A stretch of DNA of 59,168 bases, taken from positions 1-59,168 of the forward strand of contig CALUHO010000016.1 in the NCBI GenBank assembly GCA_944320465.1. Direction: 5' to 3'. Source of the stretch: an uncultured Bacteroidales bacterium (GTDB taxonomy: Bacteria; Bacteroidota; Bacteroidia; Bacteroidales; P3). This document shows, in pieces, positions 26,466-35,879 of the stretch. Within the stretch, counting starts at the first letter, position 1. The number at the start of each line of letters is the position of its first letter. The notes under the pieces are model-generated. The model had not been told where the DNA came from, made no database searches, and was given only the letters and a program-made list of their open reading frames with translations. A program made the position numbers and the translations under genes.

Positions 26466-27527
26466 ATGAGAAAAGCCCTTATCTTATTGCCTCTTTTGGC
26501 TCTTTTGCTAAACGCATGCAAATACGAAGTACCTGTCCTGCCCGGTTCGGGCGGGAAGACCTGCGAAATCATTGTCATAACCCCAAAAGAACAATGGGAG
26601 GGCCCTGTGGGCGATACCTTGCGCCATTGGTTCATGCGCGTGCAGCCGGGACTGAACCAGCCCGAGCCGTATTTCAATTTAGTCAATATCGTACCTAAGG
26701 CTTTCAACGAAAGCGAAATGTTCCAGCATCACCGTAACGTGTTCATCGTGGAATTCGATACTGCCGCCGCGCCAAAAGTGGAGGTGATTCAGGATTTATG
26801 GGCTTTTCCTCAGGTAGTCATCAAGTTTACCGCGCCTGACAGACAGACTTTCTATGAATTGTTCGCGCCGCGCAAAGAGGCCTTGATGCAAGCTATCTAC
26901 GCCAAGGAATACCAGCGCATCCAGCGGGCGTTCAAAGGCGTGGAGGAGATCGAGGTTTTGGAGAAACTTCGCCGTTGGTACGGTTTCGAGATGATTTTTC
27001 CCGATGGATTCACCTTTGCCAGCTCCCGTTCCGATTTTGCCTGGATCCGCAAAGAAAGCAAGGATTACGGACAGGGTATCATTTTTTCGATATACCCCTA
27101 CACGGGTTTGGATGTGTTCGATCCGGAGAACATCATTGCCCAGAGGAACCGGATGTGCCAGAACGTGCCCGGCCCGGCCGAAGGTTCGTATATGACCACC
27201 GAGACCCGTTTCCCGGAATACGCTCCTTTTTGCAAGACCATCAACCTGAACGGGATGTATGCGGTCGAGACCCGGGGGCTTTGGCGTTTGGAAGGCGATT
27301 TCATGGGCGGACCTTTCGTGAACTACGTCTTTGTGGACACGGCCAACCAAAGGACAATCATGCTGGATGCCTACCTCTACTCTCCACGCAAGCCCAAACG
27401 CGACCTGCTGGTGCAGATGGAGAGCGTGGCCAGGAGCTTCAAGTTCTATACGCCGCCGGTGACAACAGACTCCATAGCGAACCTTGCGACGGATAAAACG
27501 GATAAGCCGGTTTCGGAAGACAAGTAG
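26466..27527 (+). CDS. DUF4837-like lipoprotein
   Basis: A 353-residue exported lipoprotein. The signal MRKALILLPLLALLLNAC has a lipobox ending in C18. The mature protein matches the general pattern of the DUF4837 family of Bacteroidota: ITPKEQWEGPVGDTLRHWF near the N-terminus, FVIVEFD-like core, a repeated two-domain layout, and TETRFPEYAPFCKTINLNGMYAVETRGLWRLEGDFMGGPFVNY near residue 250. Family function is unknown. It lies 156 bases after atpC and appears to have its own promoter. A palindromic repeat begins about 50 bases after its stop codon. Confidence 0.82.
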   Translation: MRKALILLPLLALLLNACKYEVPVLPGSGGKTCEIIVITPKEQWEGPVGDTLRHWFMRVQPGLNQPEPYFNLVNIVPKAFNESEMFQHHRNVFIVEFDTAAAPKVEVIQDLWAFPQVVIKFTAPDRQTFYELFAPRKEALMQAIYAKEYQRIQRAFKGVEEIEVLEKLRRWYGFEMIFPDGFTFASSRSDFAWIRKESKDYGQGIIFSIYPYTGLDVFDPENIIAQRNRMCQNVPGPAEGSYMTTETRFPEYAPFCKTINLNGMYAVETRGLWRLEGDFMGGPFVNYVFVDTANQRTIMLDAYLYSPRKPKRDLLVQMESVARSFKFYTPPVTTDSIANLATDKTDKPVSEDK

Positions 27528-27578
27528 CCGAGACAGTTCATGGACATCTGCATGAACTATATTAATTCAACGGAATTA

Positions 27579-27784
27579 AGAAGCTGTTTAAATTTATTTG
27601 TTTAGGCCATCGGGAGGGGATTTGGAGGGATGGCGCCGCGTTTTTCAAAGGAGGATAGCCCAGCTATCTGACGTGAAAAACGCAAGCAAGACCCCAAATA
27701 GCCCCCGATGGGCAAACAAAATCCTGAAACCGCCCCCTCAAGATTCATTCTTTTCAGGATTGTAAAAAATTTTAAACAGCTTCT
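27579..27784. repeat. 206-bp palindromic repeat, third family
   Basis: Ends are the inverted repeat AGAAGCTGTTTAAA and its exact complement. Inside, TTTGTTTAGGCCATCGGG pairs with CCCGATGGGCAAACAAA, and a central hairpin joins GCGTTTTTCA to TGAAAAACGC around AAGGAGGATAGCCCAGCTATCTGACG. The whole element folds into a nested hairpin. No clear target duplication is seen (AATTA left, AAACA right). It ends 39 bases before the start of the kinase/deaminase gene. A weaker relative of the core is at about 852-893. Confidence 0.8.
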
Positions 27785-27823
27785 AAACAAGGACGATTTT
27801 CCAATCCAAAATACAGCAGACGT

Positions 27824-28870
27824 ATGCTTATCATCGGAATCACAGGCACTTTGGGCGCAGGTAAAGGTACGGTAGTGGAATACCTCAGGACCCAGCGGCA
27901 GTTCGCGTACTTTTCGGTACGCCAGTTCCTGATGGAGGAAGTCCATCGCCGAGGCATGGAGCCGAACCGGGATTCATTGACCTTCGTGGCCAACGATTTG
28001 CGTCAGAAGCACACCCCTTCCTATATCGTGGACGAACTTTACAAACAGGCGGCCGAACACGGGGGCAATGCCATTATCGAAAGCATACGGGCGGTGGGCG
28101 AAGTGGAATCCTTGCGCAAAAAGGGGTCTTTCGTTTTGGTAGCGGTCGATGCCAAGCCGGAACTGCGTTACGAGCGTATCCAAAAAAGGGGTTCGGAAAC
28201 CGACCATATCGATTTCGAGACTTTTCTGGCCAACGAGAAGCGGGAAATGGAGAATACCGACCCTAACAAGCAGAACCTCAAGGCATGCATGAGGATGGCC
28301 GATATCCGTTTGGAGAACAACGGCAGCTTCGACGACCTGCACCACGAGATAGACCGTTTCTTAGAAAACTTGCAGGACGACGCGCCCAAACACGAGCGTC
28401 CGTCCTGGGACGAATATTTCATGGACCTTTGCCATAGCGTTGCCTTGCGGGCCACCTGCAACCGGGGGCGCAGCGGCTGCGTCATTGTCAAGGACAAGCA
28501 GATTTTGGTGACGGGCTATGTGGGTTCGCCCTCCCACCTGCCACATTGCGACGAGGTGGGCCATCTTTTCCGCAAGACCTTGCACGAGGACGGAACTATC
28601 ACGACCCATTGCGTCCGGACGGTCCATGCCGAGCAGAACGCCATCTGCCAGGCAGCTCGCCGAGGCGTTGCTCTAGAAGGCAGCACCTTGTACTGCACGA
28701 TGACTCCTTGCCGTACCTGCGCGATGCTGATTATCAACTGCGGCATCAAGAAAGTGGTGGCCGAATACAAGTACCATGCCGGAGCCGAATCCGAAGAAAT
28801 GTTCAAGATGGCCGGCGTGGAACTGCAGTACGTCCACGACGAGGTCTTGCAATACTCCCGGCAGAAATAG
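27824..28870 (+). CDS. P-loop kinase-like / dCMP deaminase fusion protein
   Basis: A 348-residue two-domain protein. Residues 1-190 are a P-loop nucleotide kinase-like domain with Walker A GTLGAGKGT (8-16), resembling adenylate or dephospho-CoA kinases (AAA_18). Residues 200-348 are a zinc-dependent deoxycytidylate deaminase: HAEQNA with H268 as zinc ligand and E270 as proton shuttle, and TPCRTC with C296 and C299. The deaminase would convert dCMP to dUMP for dTMP synthesis. The same domain order occurs in AvcD, an anti-phage deaminase that depletes dC nucleotides, but AvcD is longer. A similar fusion may be a routine metabolic enzyme in Bacteroidota. A structured repeat lies directly upstream. 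Confidence 0.88.
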   Translation: MLIIGITGTLGAGKGTVVEYLRTQRQFAYFSVRQFLMEEVHRRGMEPNRDSLTFVANDLRQKHTPSYIVDELYKQAAEHGGNAIIESIRAVGEVESLRKKGSFVLVAVDAKPELRYERIQKRGSETDHIDFETFLANEKREMENTDPNKQNLKACMRMADIRLENNGSFDDLHHEIDRFLENLQDDAPKHERPSWDEYFMDLCHSVALRATCNRGRSGCVIVKDKQILVTGYVGSPSHLPHCDEVGHLFRKTLHEDGTITTHCVRTVHAEQNAICQAARRGVALEGSTLYCTMTPCRTCAMLIINCGIKKVVAEYKYHAGAESEEMFKMAGVELQYVHDEVLQYSRQK

Positions 28871-28894
28871 AAATACCTGCTCGCATGAAAACCG

Positions 28895-29854
28895 TCACTG
28901 CTGTCGCATTTTCTCTCGGAACTTTCGGGGGGTCATGCCCGTGTTTTTCTTGAAGAACTTGGTGAAGAAGGATGCGTCCGGAAAGTTGAGGTAGTCGGAG
29001 ACCTGCCGGACGGAATGAGTCGAAACCCGGAGCAGGTTGCGGGCTTCCACTGTCACGTATTCGTCGATCCAGCGGTTGGCCGTCTTGCCCGATACGGCTT
29101 TGACAGAAGCACTCAGGTATTTGGGCGTCACGCAGAGCTTGTCGGCATAAAAGTCCACTCTCCGCGATTGGCGGTAGTTCTGGGCTACCGCTTGGGTGAA
29201 GCGAAAATACAGGTTGAAGTCCCTATTGTTGTCCAACGGCCTGACTTCCATATAGGAACTTACAATCATGGCCATCTGGTAGGCGGCCGCCTGCATCAGA
29301 GACCTTAGCATCTCAGCCTTGAACGGGCGTTCCGGAAGGTGCGAGGCTTGGAGCAACTGCGTATGCAGATTCTCGATGAGCTTGGTCTCGGATGGCAGAA
29401 TTCGGACAAGCGGTTGTTTCTGCGCCTCCAGCATCAGGCTCCATAGGTTGCTGTATTCCACTATGGCATTTTTGAGAAAGTTCCGGGTGATGCCGATACC
29501 GATGCCATTGCTGTTTTCCTTGAGGTATTCTATCTGCACCATGCGTCCCGGTGCAACCAGAATCAGGCTTCCCCTCCCTGCTTTGAAGCTTTGTCCGTCT
29601 ATTTTGAACAATACCGAGCCTCGTGTGCAGAGTGCCACGAAAACCATGTCCATTCGCTGGGCCGAGGGCCTTCTTTCCACGACTTGTCGCAAATTCCGGC
29701 CAATGAAGATTTCTTTTTCAATCAGCCCCCAGTCGGACTGGTCCACGTCCAAATCCTGGATTTCGGGAATTTCAGAGCCGGTTTCTTCGTTGGAAAACCC
29801 GCCGGGCAGGATTTCGGTATGTTTTTTTTCTTTTTGCATTTTCTTGTTTTGCAT
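28895..29854 (-). CDS. AraC family transcriptional regulator of the efflux operon
   Basis: A 319-residue regulator with an N-terminal cupin-like sensing domain (VALCTRGSVLFKIDGQSFKAGRGSLILVAPGRMVQIEYL) and a C-terminal AraC-type double helix-turn-helix (YADKLCVTPKYLSASVKAVSGKTANRWIDEYV, then VRQVSDYLNFPDASFFTKFFKKNTGMTPRKFRE). It is divergent from the RND efflux operon starting at 30131, so it is the likely local regulator, responding to a pump substrate. The ligand is unknown. Two close Met codons (29854 and 29839) could each be the start. It converges with the kinase/deaminase gene, with 24 bases between stops. Confidence 0.92.
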   Translation of the reverse strand: MQNKKMQKEKKHTEILPGGFSNEETGSEIPEIQDLDVDQSDWGLIEKEIFIGRNLRQVVERRPSAQRMDMVFVALCTRGSVLFKIDGQSFKAGRGSLILVAPGRMVQIEYLKENSNGIGIGITRNFLKNAIVEYSNLWSLMLEAQKQPLVRILPSETKLIENLHTQLLQASHLPERPFKAEMLRSLMQAAAYQMAMIVSSYMEVRPLDNNRDFNLYFRFTQAVAQNYRQSRRVDFYADKLCVTPKYLSASVKAVSGKTANRWIDEYVTVEARNLLRVSTHSVRQVSDYLNFPDASFFTKFFKKNTGMTPRKFREKMRQQ

Positions 29855-29923
29855 GTTTTAAGGTTGAGGTTCTGCTTTTGTATTGTTTAATAGCTTGCAA
29901 TCAGTGGTTTGTGTTTAGTGTTG

Positions 29924-29931
29924 CAAAGGTA
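29924..29931 (-). promoter_or_regulatory. Possible -7 element for the AraC regulator
   Basis: The minus strand reads TACCTTTG, matching TAnnTTTG, followed by CAA, about 70 bases upstream of the start. No TTTG at the ideal distance. The divergent region 29855-30130 should also contain the efflux operator, which I could not define. Confidence 0.5.
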
Positions 29932-30130
29932 TGCGATTTTTCGATGCGAAAGAGCGTGCAAGAAGAAACTGTCCATTTCTTGCGAAAAAACGACCTTGCC
30001 GGTATTTCCCTTCCTATGGAATTTTGCAGCCGTTTCGATACGCCGTTGGAAAGCGGTTCGGAGAAGCCCTCCATGCCCTTCTTCGCTTGACGGCGAGGAA
30101 CGATGAAGGCCTGCCAACTCGATAGAAAAC

Positions 30131-31168
30131 ATGCAAAATATGAATACCAACAAGAAAATTCTGATTCTCTGCTTGCCCTTGCTGCTGTCTGCCTGCAAGG
30201 AAAGCCGTATCGTGTCGCCGATGCCGTCCGGGGTGTCGGTCAAAGTGATGCAAATCGATGACAGCCGGGTGCAATACGAACAGAACTATTCCGGAACGGT
30301 CGAGGCCGGGTACTCCGTCCCCCTCAGCTTCCAGACCGCTGGCAACTTGCAGCAAGTCCTGGTTTCGGACGGGCAAAGCGTGCGGAAAGGCCAGCTGCTG
30401 GCCACCCTCGACCCGGTATCGCTCCAGAGCGCTTACGATGCCGCCAAAGCGGTCCTGGAACAAGCCGAGGATGCTTACCTACGTTATGAAAGCCTGCACA
30501 AGAAAGGCAGCATGACCGATCTGCAATGGATGGAAGTGCAGACCAAGCGGCAACAGGCGCTTTCGATGGAATCCATTGCCCGGCGGAATCTGGAACACGC
30601 AGTACTGAAAGCCCCGGTAGATGGCATCGTGGCTGCCAAAGATATCGAAGCTGGAATGAACGTGATACCCGGTGTGCCGGTCTTGAAAATCCTCGGCATC
30701 GACCAGGTGGATGTCAAGATTCCGGTACCCGAAAACGAGATAGCCCGGACGCGGATCGGGCAGGAGGCCAGCGTCAAAGTGCCAGCTCTGCAAAACCGGC
30801 TGTTCCAAGGAGTGATTACAGAGAAAGGCATCAGCGCGAACCCTGTTTCCCGTACCTATGATGTCAAGATTGCCATAGAGAATCCCGATCACGCCCTGAT
30901 GCCGGGCATGGTATGCAAGGTGGACATCGCCGATAGCAGCCGCTATCCCTCCGGCATCGTAGTGCCCAACAACTGCATCCAGATTGACTATGCCGGACAT
31001 GCTTTCGTCTGGGTAGCCCAGGATGGCGTGGCTGCCAAGCGAAGGATCCGGGTTGGCGGCTTGACGGAGAAAGGTACTTTGGTAAGCCAAGGTCTGGAAA
31101 AGGGGGAACTCCTGATTGTGGAAGGCAGCCAGAAAGTGAGCGAGGGTTCCAAAATCGTAGTAAAGTAA
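30131..31168 (+). CDS. RND efflux periplasmic adaptor (membrane fusion protein)
   Basis: A 345-residue adaptor that links an inner-membrane RND pump to its outer-membrane channel. MNTNKKILILCLPLLLSAC is a lipoprotein signal, so it is anchored by lipid. Mature parts in order: first lipoyl half (SFQTAGNLQQVLVSDGQSVRKGQLLATLDP), alpha-hairpin (AYDAAKAVLEQAEDAYLRYESLHKKGSMTDLQWMEVQTKRQQA), second lipoyl half (LKAPVDGIVAAKDIEAGMNVIPG), the beta-barrel domain and the membrane-proximal domain. An ATG at 30140 is an equally likely start. The pump gene follows after 31 bases. Confidence 0.94.
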   Translation: MQNMNTNKKILILCLPLLLSACKESRIVSPMPSGVSVKVMQIDDSRVQYEQNYSGTVEAGYSVPLSFQTAGNLQQVLVSDGQSVRKGQLLATLDPVSLQSAYDAAKAVLEQAEDAYLRYESLHKKGSMTDLQWMEVQTKRQQALSMESIARRNLEHAVLKAPVDGIVAAKDIEAGMNVIPGVPVLKILGIDQVDVKIPVPENEIARTRIGQEASVKVPALQNRLFQGVITEKGISANPVSRTYDVKIAIENPDHALMPGMVCKVDIADSSRYPSGIVVPNNCIQIDYAGHAFVWVAQDGVAAKRRIRVGGLTEKGTLVSQGLEKGELLIVEGSQKVSEGSKIVVK

Positions 31169-31199
31169 AACTTTTGATAACTCTGTAAAAACATTCAGG

Positions 31200-34100
31200 A
31201 TGAAAATTATAGAATGGGCAATGCGCCATCGTCAATTAATAATCCTCATCGTGGTTATCGCCATGATTTTCGGGGCTTATTCCTTGGTGGTGATGCCCAA
31301 GCAGGAATTCCCAGTCTTCACGATACGTCAAGGCGTGGTGGTGGCGGTTTATCCCGGTGCCAGTTCGGAACAGGTGGAGGAGCAAATCGCCAAGTCCTTG
31401 GAATCCTATGTGTTCTCTTATGAGGAAGTGGACAAGGAGAAGACCACCACGATTTGTCGCGACGGCATGGCCATCATGATGCTCAATCTGGACGAGGATA
31501 TCAATACGATTGAAAAGAACGACTTCTGGGCCAAGTTCAAGGAGGACTTGCAGGCGTTCAAGATGAAGCTGCCCCAAGGCGTGCTGACCCTGCTGACGAT
31601 AGACGATTTCGGGGAAACATCTTCCCTTCTCTATACGATTGAATCAAAGGATAAAACCTATCGCGAGTTGGAGCAATACTTGGATGAGTTGGAGGCCCGT
31701 CTGAGGAACATAGAATCCATTAGCAAGCTCAGCCGCTACGGTGCCCAGCAGGAGCAAGTCACGGTTTATCTGGACCAGGCCAAGCTGGCGCGTTACGGCA
31801 TGGGGATGCCCACTCTGGCCGCCCGTTTGTTCTCCCAAGGCTTCACCTCGGCTAGCGGCAAGGTGGAAAACGGCCAATTGGTGGCTCCGGTGCATATTGC
31901 GGCTTCCTTTGCCGCCGAACGGGATCTGGAGGAACAGATCGTCTACGCCGACCCTATGGGCAATGTGGTCAGGCTCAAGGATGTGGCTCGTGTCGTTCGG
32001 GAATATCCGTCCCCTTCTTCTTATATAGAGTCCAACGGGACCAAATGCGTGATGCTCTCGATTGAAGCCCGTCCAGGCTACAATATCGTGGATATGGGAC
32101 GGGATGCCAAGAAAGTGATTGCCGACTACCAGAAAGAGCTGCCGGAAGACGTGCATTTCTTCTGCGTGACCGACCAAAGCCATGTGGTCAACGAATCGGT
32201 CTCCACTTTCCTGAAAGAGTTGCTGATAGCTATCGGCGCGGTGATTCTGGTGGTGGTCTTGCTGATGCCGATGCGGGTGGCGATGGTTTCGGCATCCACG
32301 ATACCGATTACGATTTTTATCAGCCTTGGCCTTTTCTATCTCTGTGGGATAGAATTGAATACGGTGACTTTGGCCGCCCTGCTGGTTACGTTAGGGATGA
32401 TTGTGGACAACTCGGTGGTCATTGTGGACTGCTATATGGAGCGTCTGGACGAAGGGTATTCCCGCTGGCATGCATCGGCATCGAGCGCGACCGAGTTCTT
32501 CAAGTCCATTCTCTCGGCCACTTTGGCGATCAGTATCACTTTCATACCCTTTTTGTTCACCTTCAAAGGCACATTTTTGGACTTTATCCTGTCTTTCCCC
32601 TGGGCTATCAGCATTACTTTGGGCATCTCGCTTCTGGTGGCGGTCTTGCTGGTGCCCTACATGCAATATGCGTTTATACGGAAAGGTTTGAAGCAGAAAG
32701 AATTGGAAAAGCCCCGCAAGCATCGTTCCTTTTTGGATATAGTGCAGGCCGGCTATGAATGGCTGCTGGCGCGTTGTTTCCGGCATCCGGGCCGGACGAT
32801 GGCCGTGGGCGTGCTTTCGGTGGCTTTGGGTTTTGGACTCATGACGCTCCTACCCAACCGGCTTTTCCCGACAGCCGAACGTAACCAGTTTGCGGTAGAG
32901 ATTTACCTTCCAGTAGGGACGGCCTTGGAAATGACTGCGCAAGTAGCTGATAGCCTGGAGCAAATCCTGTCTAACGACCCGAGGGTGGCTTCCGTGACCA
33001 AGTTCGTGGGCAGCGGTTCGCCCCGTTTTCAGGCCACCTATGCCCCCCAGCTTGGCGGAAGTAACTTCTCGCAATTCATTGTCAATACGACAGGTCCGGA
33101 AGCCACAGAAGCTGTTTTGGACCAGTACGCCAATTTATATACCGATTATTTCCCGATGGCGCAGATTCGTTTCAAGCAGATGGACTATTGCGTGGCGGCC
33201 AGCCCGATTGAAGTGGAACTTCACGGGAATAATTTGGCGGAACTCAAGCGGATGGCCGACAGCGTGCTGTATGTGTTCCACAATACCGAAGGCCTTTGCG
33301 TGATCCGTTCTTCGTATGAAGGCATGCTGCCCGGCGTGCAGGTGGATGTGAACAAGGATGAAGCCAACCGGCTGGGTATCAATAAGTCTTTGTTGGCTAC
33401 CACGATTGCCTTGCAGACCGGCCAGGGAGTGCCTATCACCACGCTGTGGGATGGCGACTATCCGATGAAGGTGGTTATCAGGTCGGAACATGAGAAGGAA
33501 GAAAGCTTTACCGATTTGGAAAACGGCTTTCTGCCCACGTTGCCCGGCGGTCAGCCGGTACCGATCCGCCAAATTGCCAGCGTGAGTCCGGATTGGACTG
33601 AAGGCTGCGTGGTGCGGGAAAATGGAATCCGGACGCTGACCCTTTCGGCGGACGTGGCCCGGGGCTACAATATCAACGAGCGCACGGAAGCTTTAGCGGC
33701 GCAGTTGGACAAGATGGAACTGCCGCAAGGCATGAGCCTCACCTACGGAGGGTCGCGAGCCATCGACGAGGAGAACGTGCCTCGGATCCTGAGCGGGCTG
33801 TTCATTGCCATCGCGATTATCTTCTTTATCCTGCTGTTTCATTTCAAGCAAATTAATATGGCTTTGCTGGTGTTGGTTTCGATGAGCCTCTGCGCTTTCG
33901 GGGGCTTTTTCGGGCTTTGGATCATGGGCAAGGATTTCAGCTTGACCGCGATACTTGGCTTTGTGTCCTTGATGGGAATCTTGGTCCGTAATGGCATTAT
34001 CATGATGGATTATGCCCAGCAGCTCCGAAAGGAAGAGCGTTTGAGCGTCTATGAAGCGGCCTTGCATGCAGCCAAGCGGCGGATGCGGCCCATTTTCCTG

Positions 34101-35879
34101 ACCTCGGCGGCGGCTTCGATGGGCGTTGTGCCGATGATTTTGGGCGGCAGCGGGCTCTGGTCTCCAATGGGTACGGTGATTTGTTTCGGCTCTCTGATTT
34201 CGATGATTTTGGTCGTGACCGTTTTGCCCGTAGCCTACTGGTTGGTCTTCAGACGGGTCGATAAGAAAACCGGGAATCCTGCGCTGAAGCCGATAGCGGC
34301 GGCTTGTCCGACAGAATCGGGGCTTGCATCCGTTCGGGTTTCCGAGGCTTCTTCTCGACCCGGGTCGGGCATGGCTTTCGGCAGGCAGACCATCACCCAT
34401 AGCTTGACCATGCTGACGCTATCCGTATTCTTCGTCTTTTCCTGCCTTTCGCCTGTTTCGGCCCAGCCTAAGCCATTGAGTCTGGAAGAGTGCCAGCAAT
34501 TGGCCTTGCAACATAATGTCAAGATGAAAAATGCTCTCTTGCAAGTGGATATGGCCAAGGCGGACCGCCAAGCCAATATTTCGCATTTCTTTCCTTCCGT
34601 GCAGGCTACGGGGGTGGGATTCATTGCCAACAAAGGGGTTCTAGGCGGCCAGGTGGGCGATTTTGTCAATATCCCGACTTCGATGGCCGAGATGGCGCCA
34701 GGGCTGACCGGCTTTCTGGGGCAGTATCTGCCGCCAGAACTGCTGGCTTCATTGGAACAGAGCATCTTGGGTCCATTGGAACAGGATTTGACCGAACTCA
34801 AGAATACCGAAGTGGGCATTTTGGATAAAGGTCTGAGCGGCGCGGTGACGGCGGTGCAGCCTGTATTCCTTGGCGGGCAGCTTGCCAACGCGCAGAAACT
34901 CTACCGGGTAGCGGAACAAGTCAAGACCTACCAGTTGCAACAAAGCCATGACGAGGTGCTGCTGACAGTGGAGAAATACTACCGCCAGCTTATCGGCTTG
35001 CAGGAGAAGCAGAAGACAGTCCAGAGCATGGACAGCCTGCTGGGCAGCCTTTTGGAAGACGTGGACGAGGCGGTAGCCGTCGGGGTCAAGAACCGCAACG
35101 ATTACTTGCAGGTGCAGCTCAAGGCCAACCAAGTGCGCAGCGGCTTGCTTCAGGTACGCAATGGCATCGATTTGAGCAAAATGCTATTAGGCCAGTACAT
35201 AGGCATGGAACCGGACAGTTTTTATATCCAGCCGCTGCCGGAGGAGGTTCTCCCCTTGCCTGCTTCCTGCAAGGCCGACCATAAACAGGCACTTTACCAG
35301 AACCTGAATTTTATGATGTTGCAGAAAAATGTGGAGGCCAATAAGTTGAAAAAGCGGCTGGCTTTAGGTCAGAATCTGCCCACGGTAGTTATCGGCGGCG
35401 GTTTCGCATACCATAACTTTTTGGAAAAGATAGACCGTTCGTTCTGGTTCGGTTCAGCGGCAGTCAACATCCCGATCAGCCAGTGGTGGGGCGGCGGTTT
35501 GCAGATGAAGAAGGCCAAGCTGGCCTTGCAGGAAGCCGAGAACCTCCGGGACGATACGGGCGAAATGCTGGTTTTGCAAATGCAGCAGTATTACAACCAG
35601 TTGGAAGAATACTACGAACAGGTTCAAGTTTCCAAGGAATCCATTGAAACGGCCGAGGAGAATTACCGGATGCAGCACGATGCCTACGAGGCGGGCTTGG
35701 CTACGATGACGGAGCTTCTGAATGCCAGCAGCCTGCTACAGCAGAGCCGGGAACAGTATTCGGCTGATTATACCCATTATATGCTGAAACGCATGGAGTA
35801 CTTGTATGCCACCGGGCAGTACGGGCCGGGCCAGTTAGTCATCGACCCGTCCAACGGGGAAATACTGAAAATCAAATAA
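31200..35879 (+). CDS. RND efflux permease fused to a TolC-like outer-membrane factor
   Basis: A 1559-residue polypeptide combining two proteins that are normally separate. Residues 1-1025 are an RND permease: first helix after MKIIEWAMRHRQL, first periplasmic domain (FPVFTIRQGVVVAVYPGASSEQVEEQI), the helix with LGMIVDNSVVIVD where D403 is the likely proton-relay Asp, and the C-terminal helices with AILGFVSLMGILVRNGIIMMDYA. A Ser/Pro-rich linker of about 45 residues follows. A hydrophobic, signal-like helix (about 1071-1092, ending PVSAQP) leads into an outer-membrane factor (1095-1559) with LSLEECQQLALQHN and paired coiled coils. RND-OMF fusions are known among CzcA-type pumps of Bacteroidota. 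An internal ATG at 34371 or 34410 could also give a separate OMF. Confidence 0.92.
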   Translation: MKIIEWAMRHRQLIILIVVIAMIFGAYSLVVMPKQEFPVFTIRQGVVVAVYPGASSEQVEEQIAKSLESYVFSYEEVDKEKTTTICRDGMAIMMLNLDEDINTIEKNDFWAKFKEDLQAFKMKLPQGVLTLLTIDDFGETSSLLYTIESKDKTYRELEQYLDELEARLRNIESISKLSRYGAQQEQVTVYLDQAKLARYGMGMPTLAARLFSQGFTSASGKVENGQLVAPVHIAASFAAERDLEEQIVYADPMGNVVRLKDVARVVREYPSPSSYIESNGTKCVMLSIEARPGYNIVDMGRDAKKVIADYQKELPEDVHFFCVTDQSHVVNESVSTFLKELLIAIGAVILVVVLLMPMRVAMVSASTIPITIFISLGLFYLCGIELNTVTLAALLVTLGMIVDNSVVIVDCYMERLDEGYSRWHASASSATEFFKSILSATLAISITFIPFLFTFKGTFLDFILSFPWAISITLGISLLVAVLLVPYMQYAFIRKGLKQKELEKPRKHRSFLDIVQAGYEWLLARCFRHPGRTMAVGVLSVALGFGLMTLLPNRLFPTAERNQFAVEIYLPVGTALEMTAQVADSLEQILSNDPRVASVTKFVGSGSPRFQATYAPQLGGSNFSQFIVNTTGPEATEAVLDQYANLYTDYFPMAQIRFKQMDYCVAASPIEVELHGNNLAELKRMADSVLYVFHNTEGLCVIRSSYEGMLPGVQVDVNKDEANRLGINKSLLATTIALQTGQGVPITTLWDGDYPMKVVIRSEHEKEESFTDLENGFLPTLPGGQPVPIRQIASVSPDWTEGCVVRENGIRTLTLSADVARGYNINERTEALAAQLDKMELPQGMSLTYGGSRAIDEENVPRILSGLFIAIAIIFFILLFHFKQINMALLVLVSMSLCAFGGFFGLWIMGKDFSLTAILGFVSLMGILVRNGIIMMDYAQQLRKEERLSVYEAALHAAKRRMRPIFLTSAAASMGVVPMILGGSGLWSPMGTVICFGSLISMILVVTVLPVAYWLVFRRVDKKTGNPALKPIAAACPTESGLASVRVSEASSRPGSGMAFGRQTITHSLTMLTLSVFFVFSCLSPVSAQPKPLSLEECQQLALQHNVKMKNALLQVDMAKADRQANISHFFPSVQATGVGFIANKGVLGGQVGDFVNIPTSMAEMAPGLTGFLGQYLPPELLASLEQSILGPLEQDLTELKNTEVGILDKGLSGAVTAVQPVFLGGQLANAQKLYRVAEQVKTYQLQQSHDEVLLTVEKYYRQLIGLQEKQKTVQSMDSLLGSLLEDVDEAVAVGVKNRNDYLQVQLKANQVRSGLLQVRNGIDLSKMLLGQYIGMEPDSFYIQPLPEEVLPLPASCKADHKQALYQNLNFMMLQKNVEANKLKKRLALGQNLPTVVIGGGFAYHNFLEKIDRSFWFGSAAVNIPISQWWGGGLQMKKAKLALQEAENLRDDTGEMLVLQMQQYYNQLEEYYEQVQVSKESIETAEENYRMQHDAYEAGLATMTELLNASSLLQQSREQYSADYTHYMLKRMEYLYATGQYGPGQLVIDPSNGEILKIK

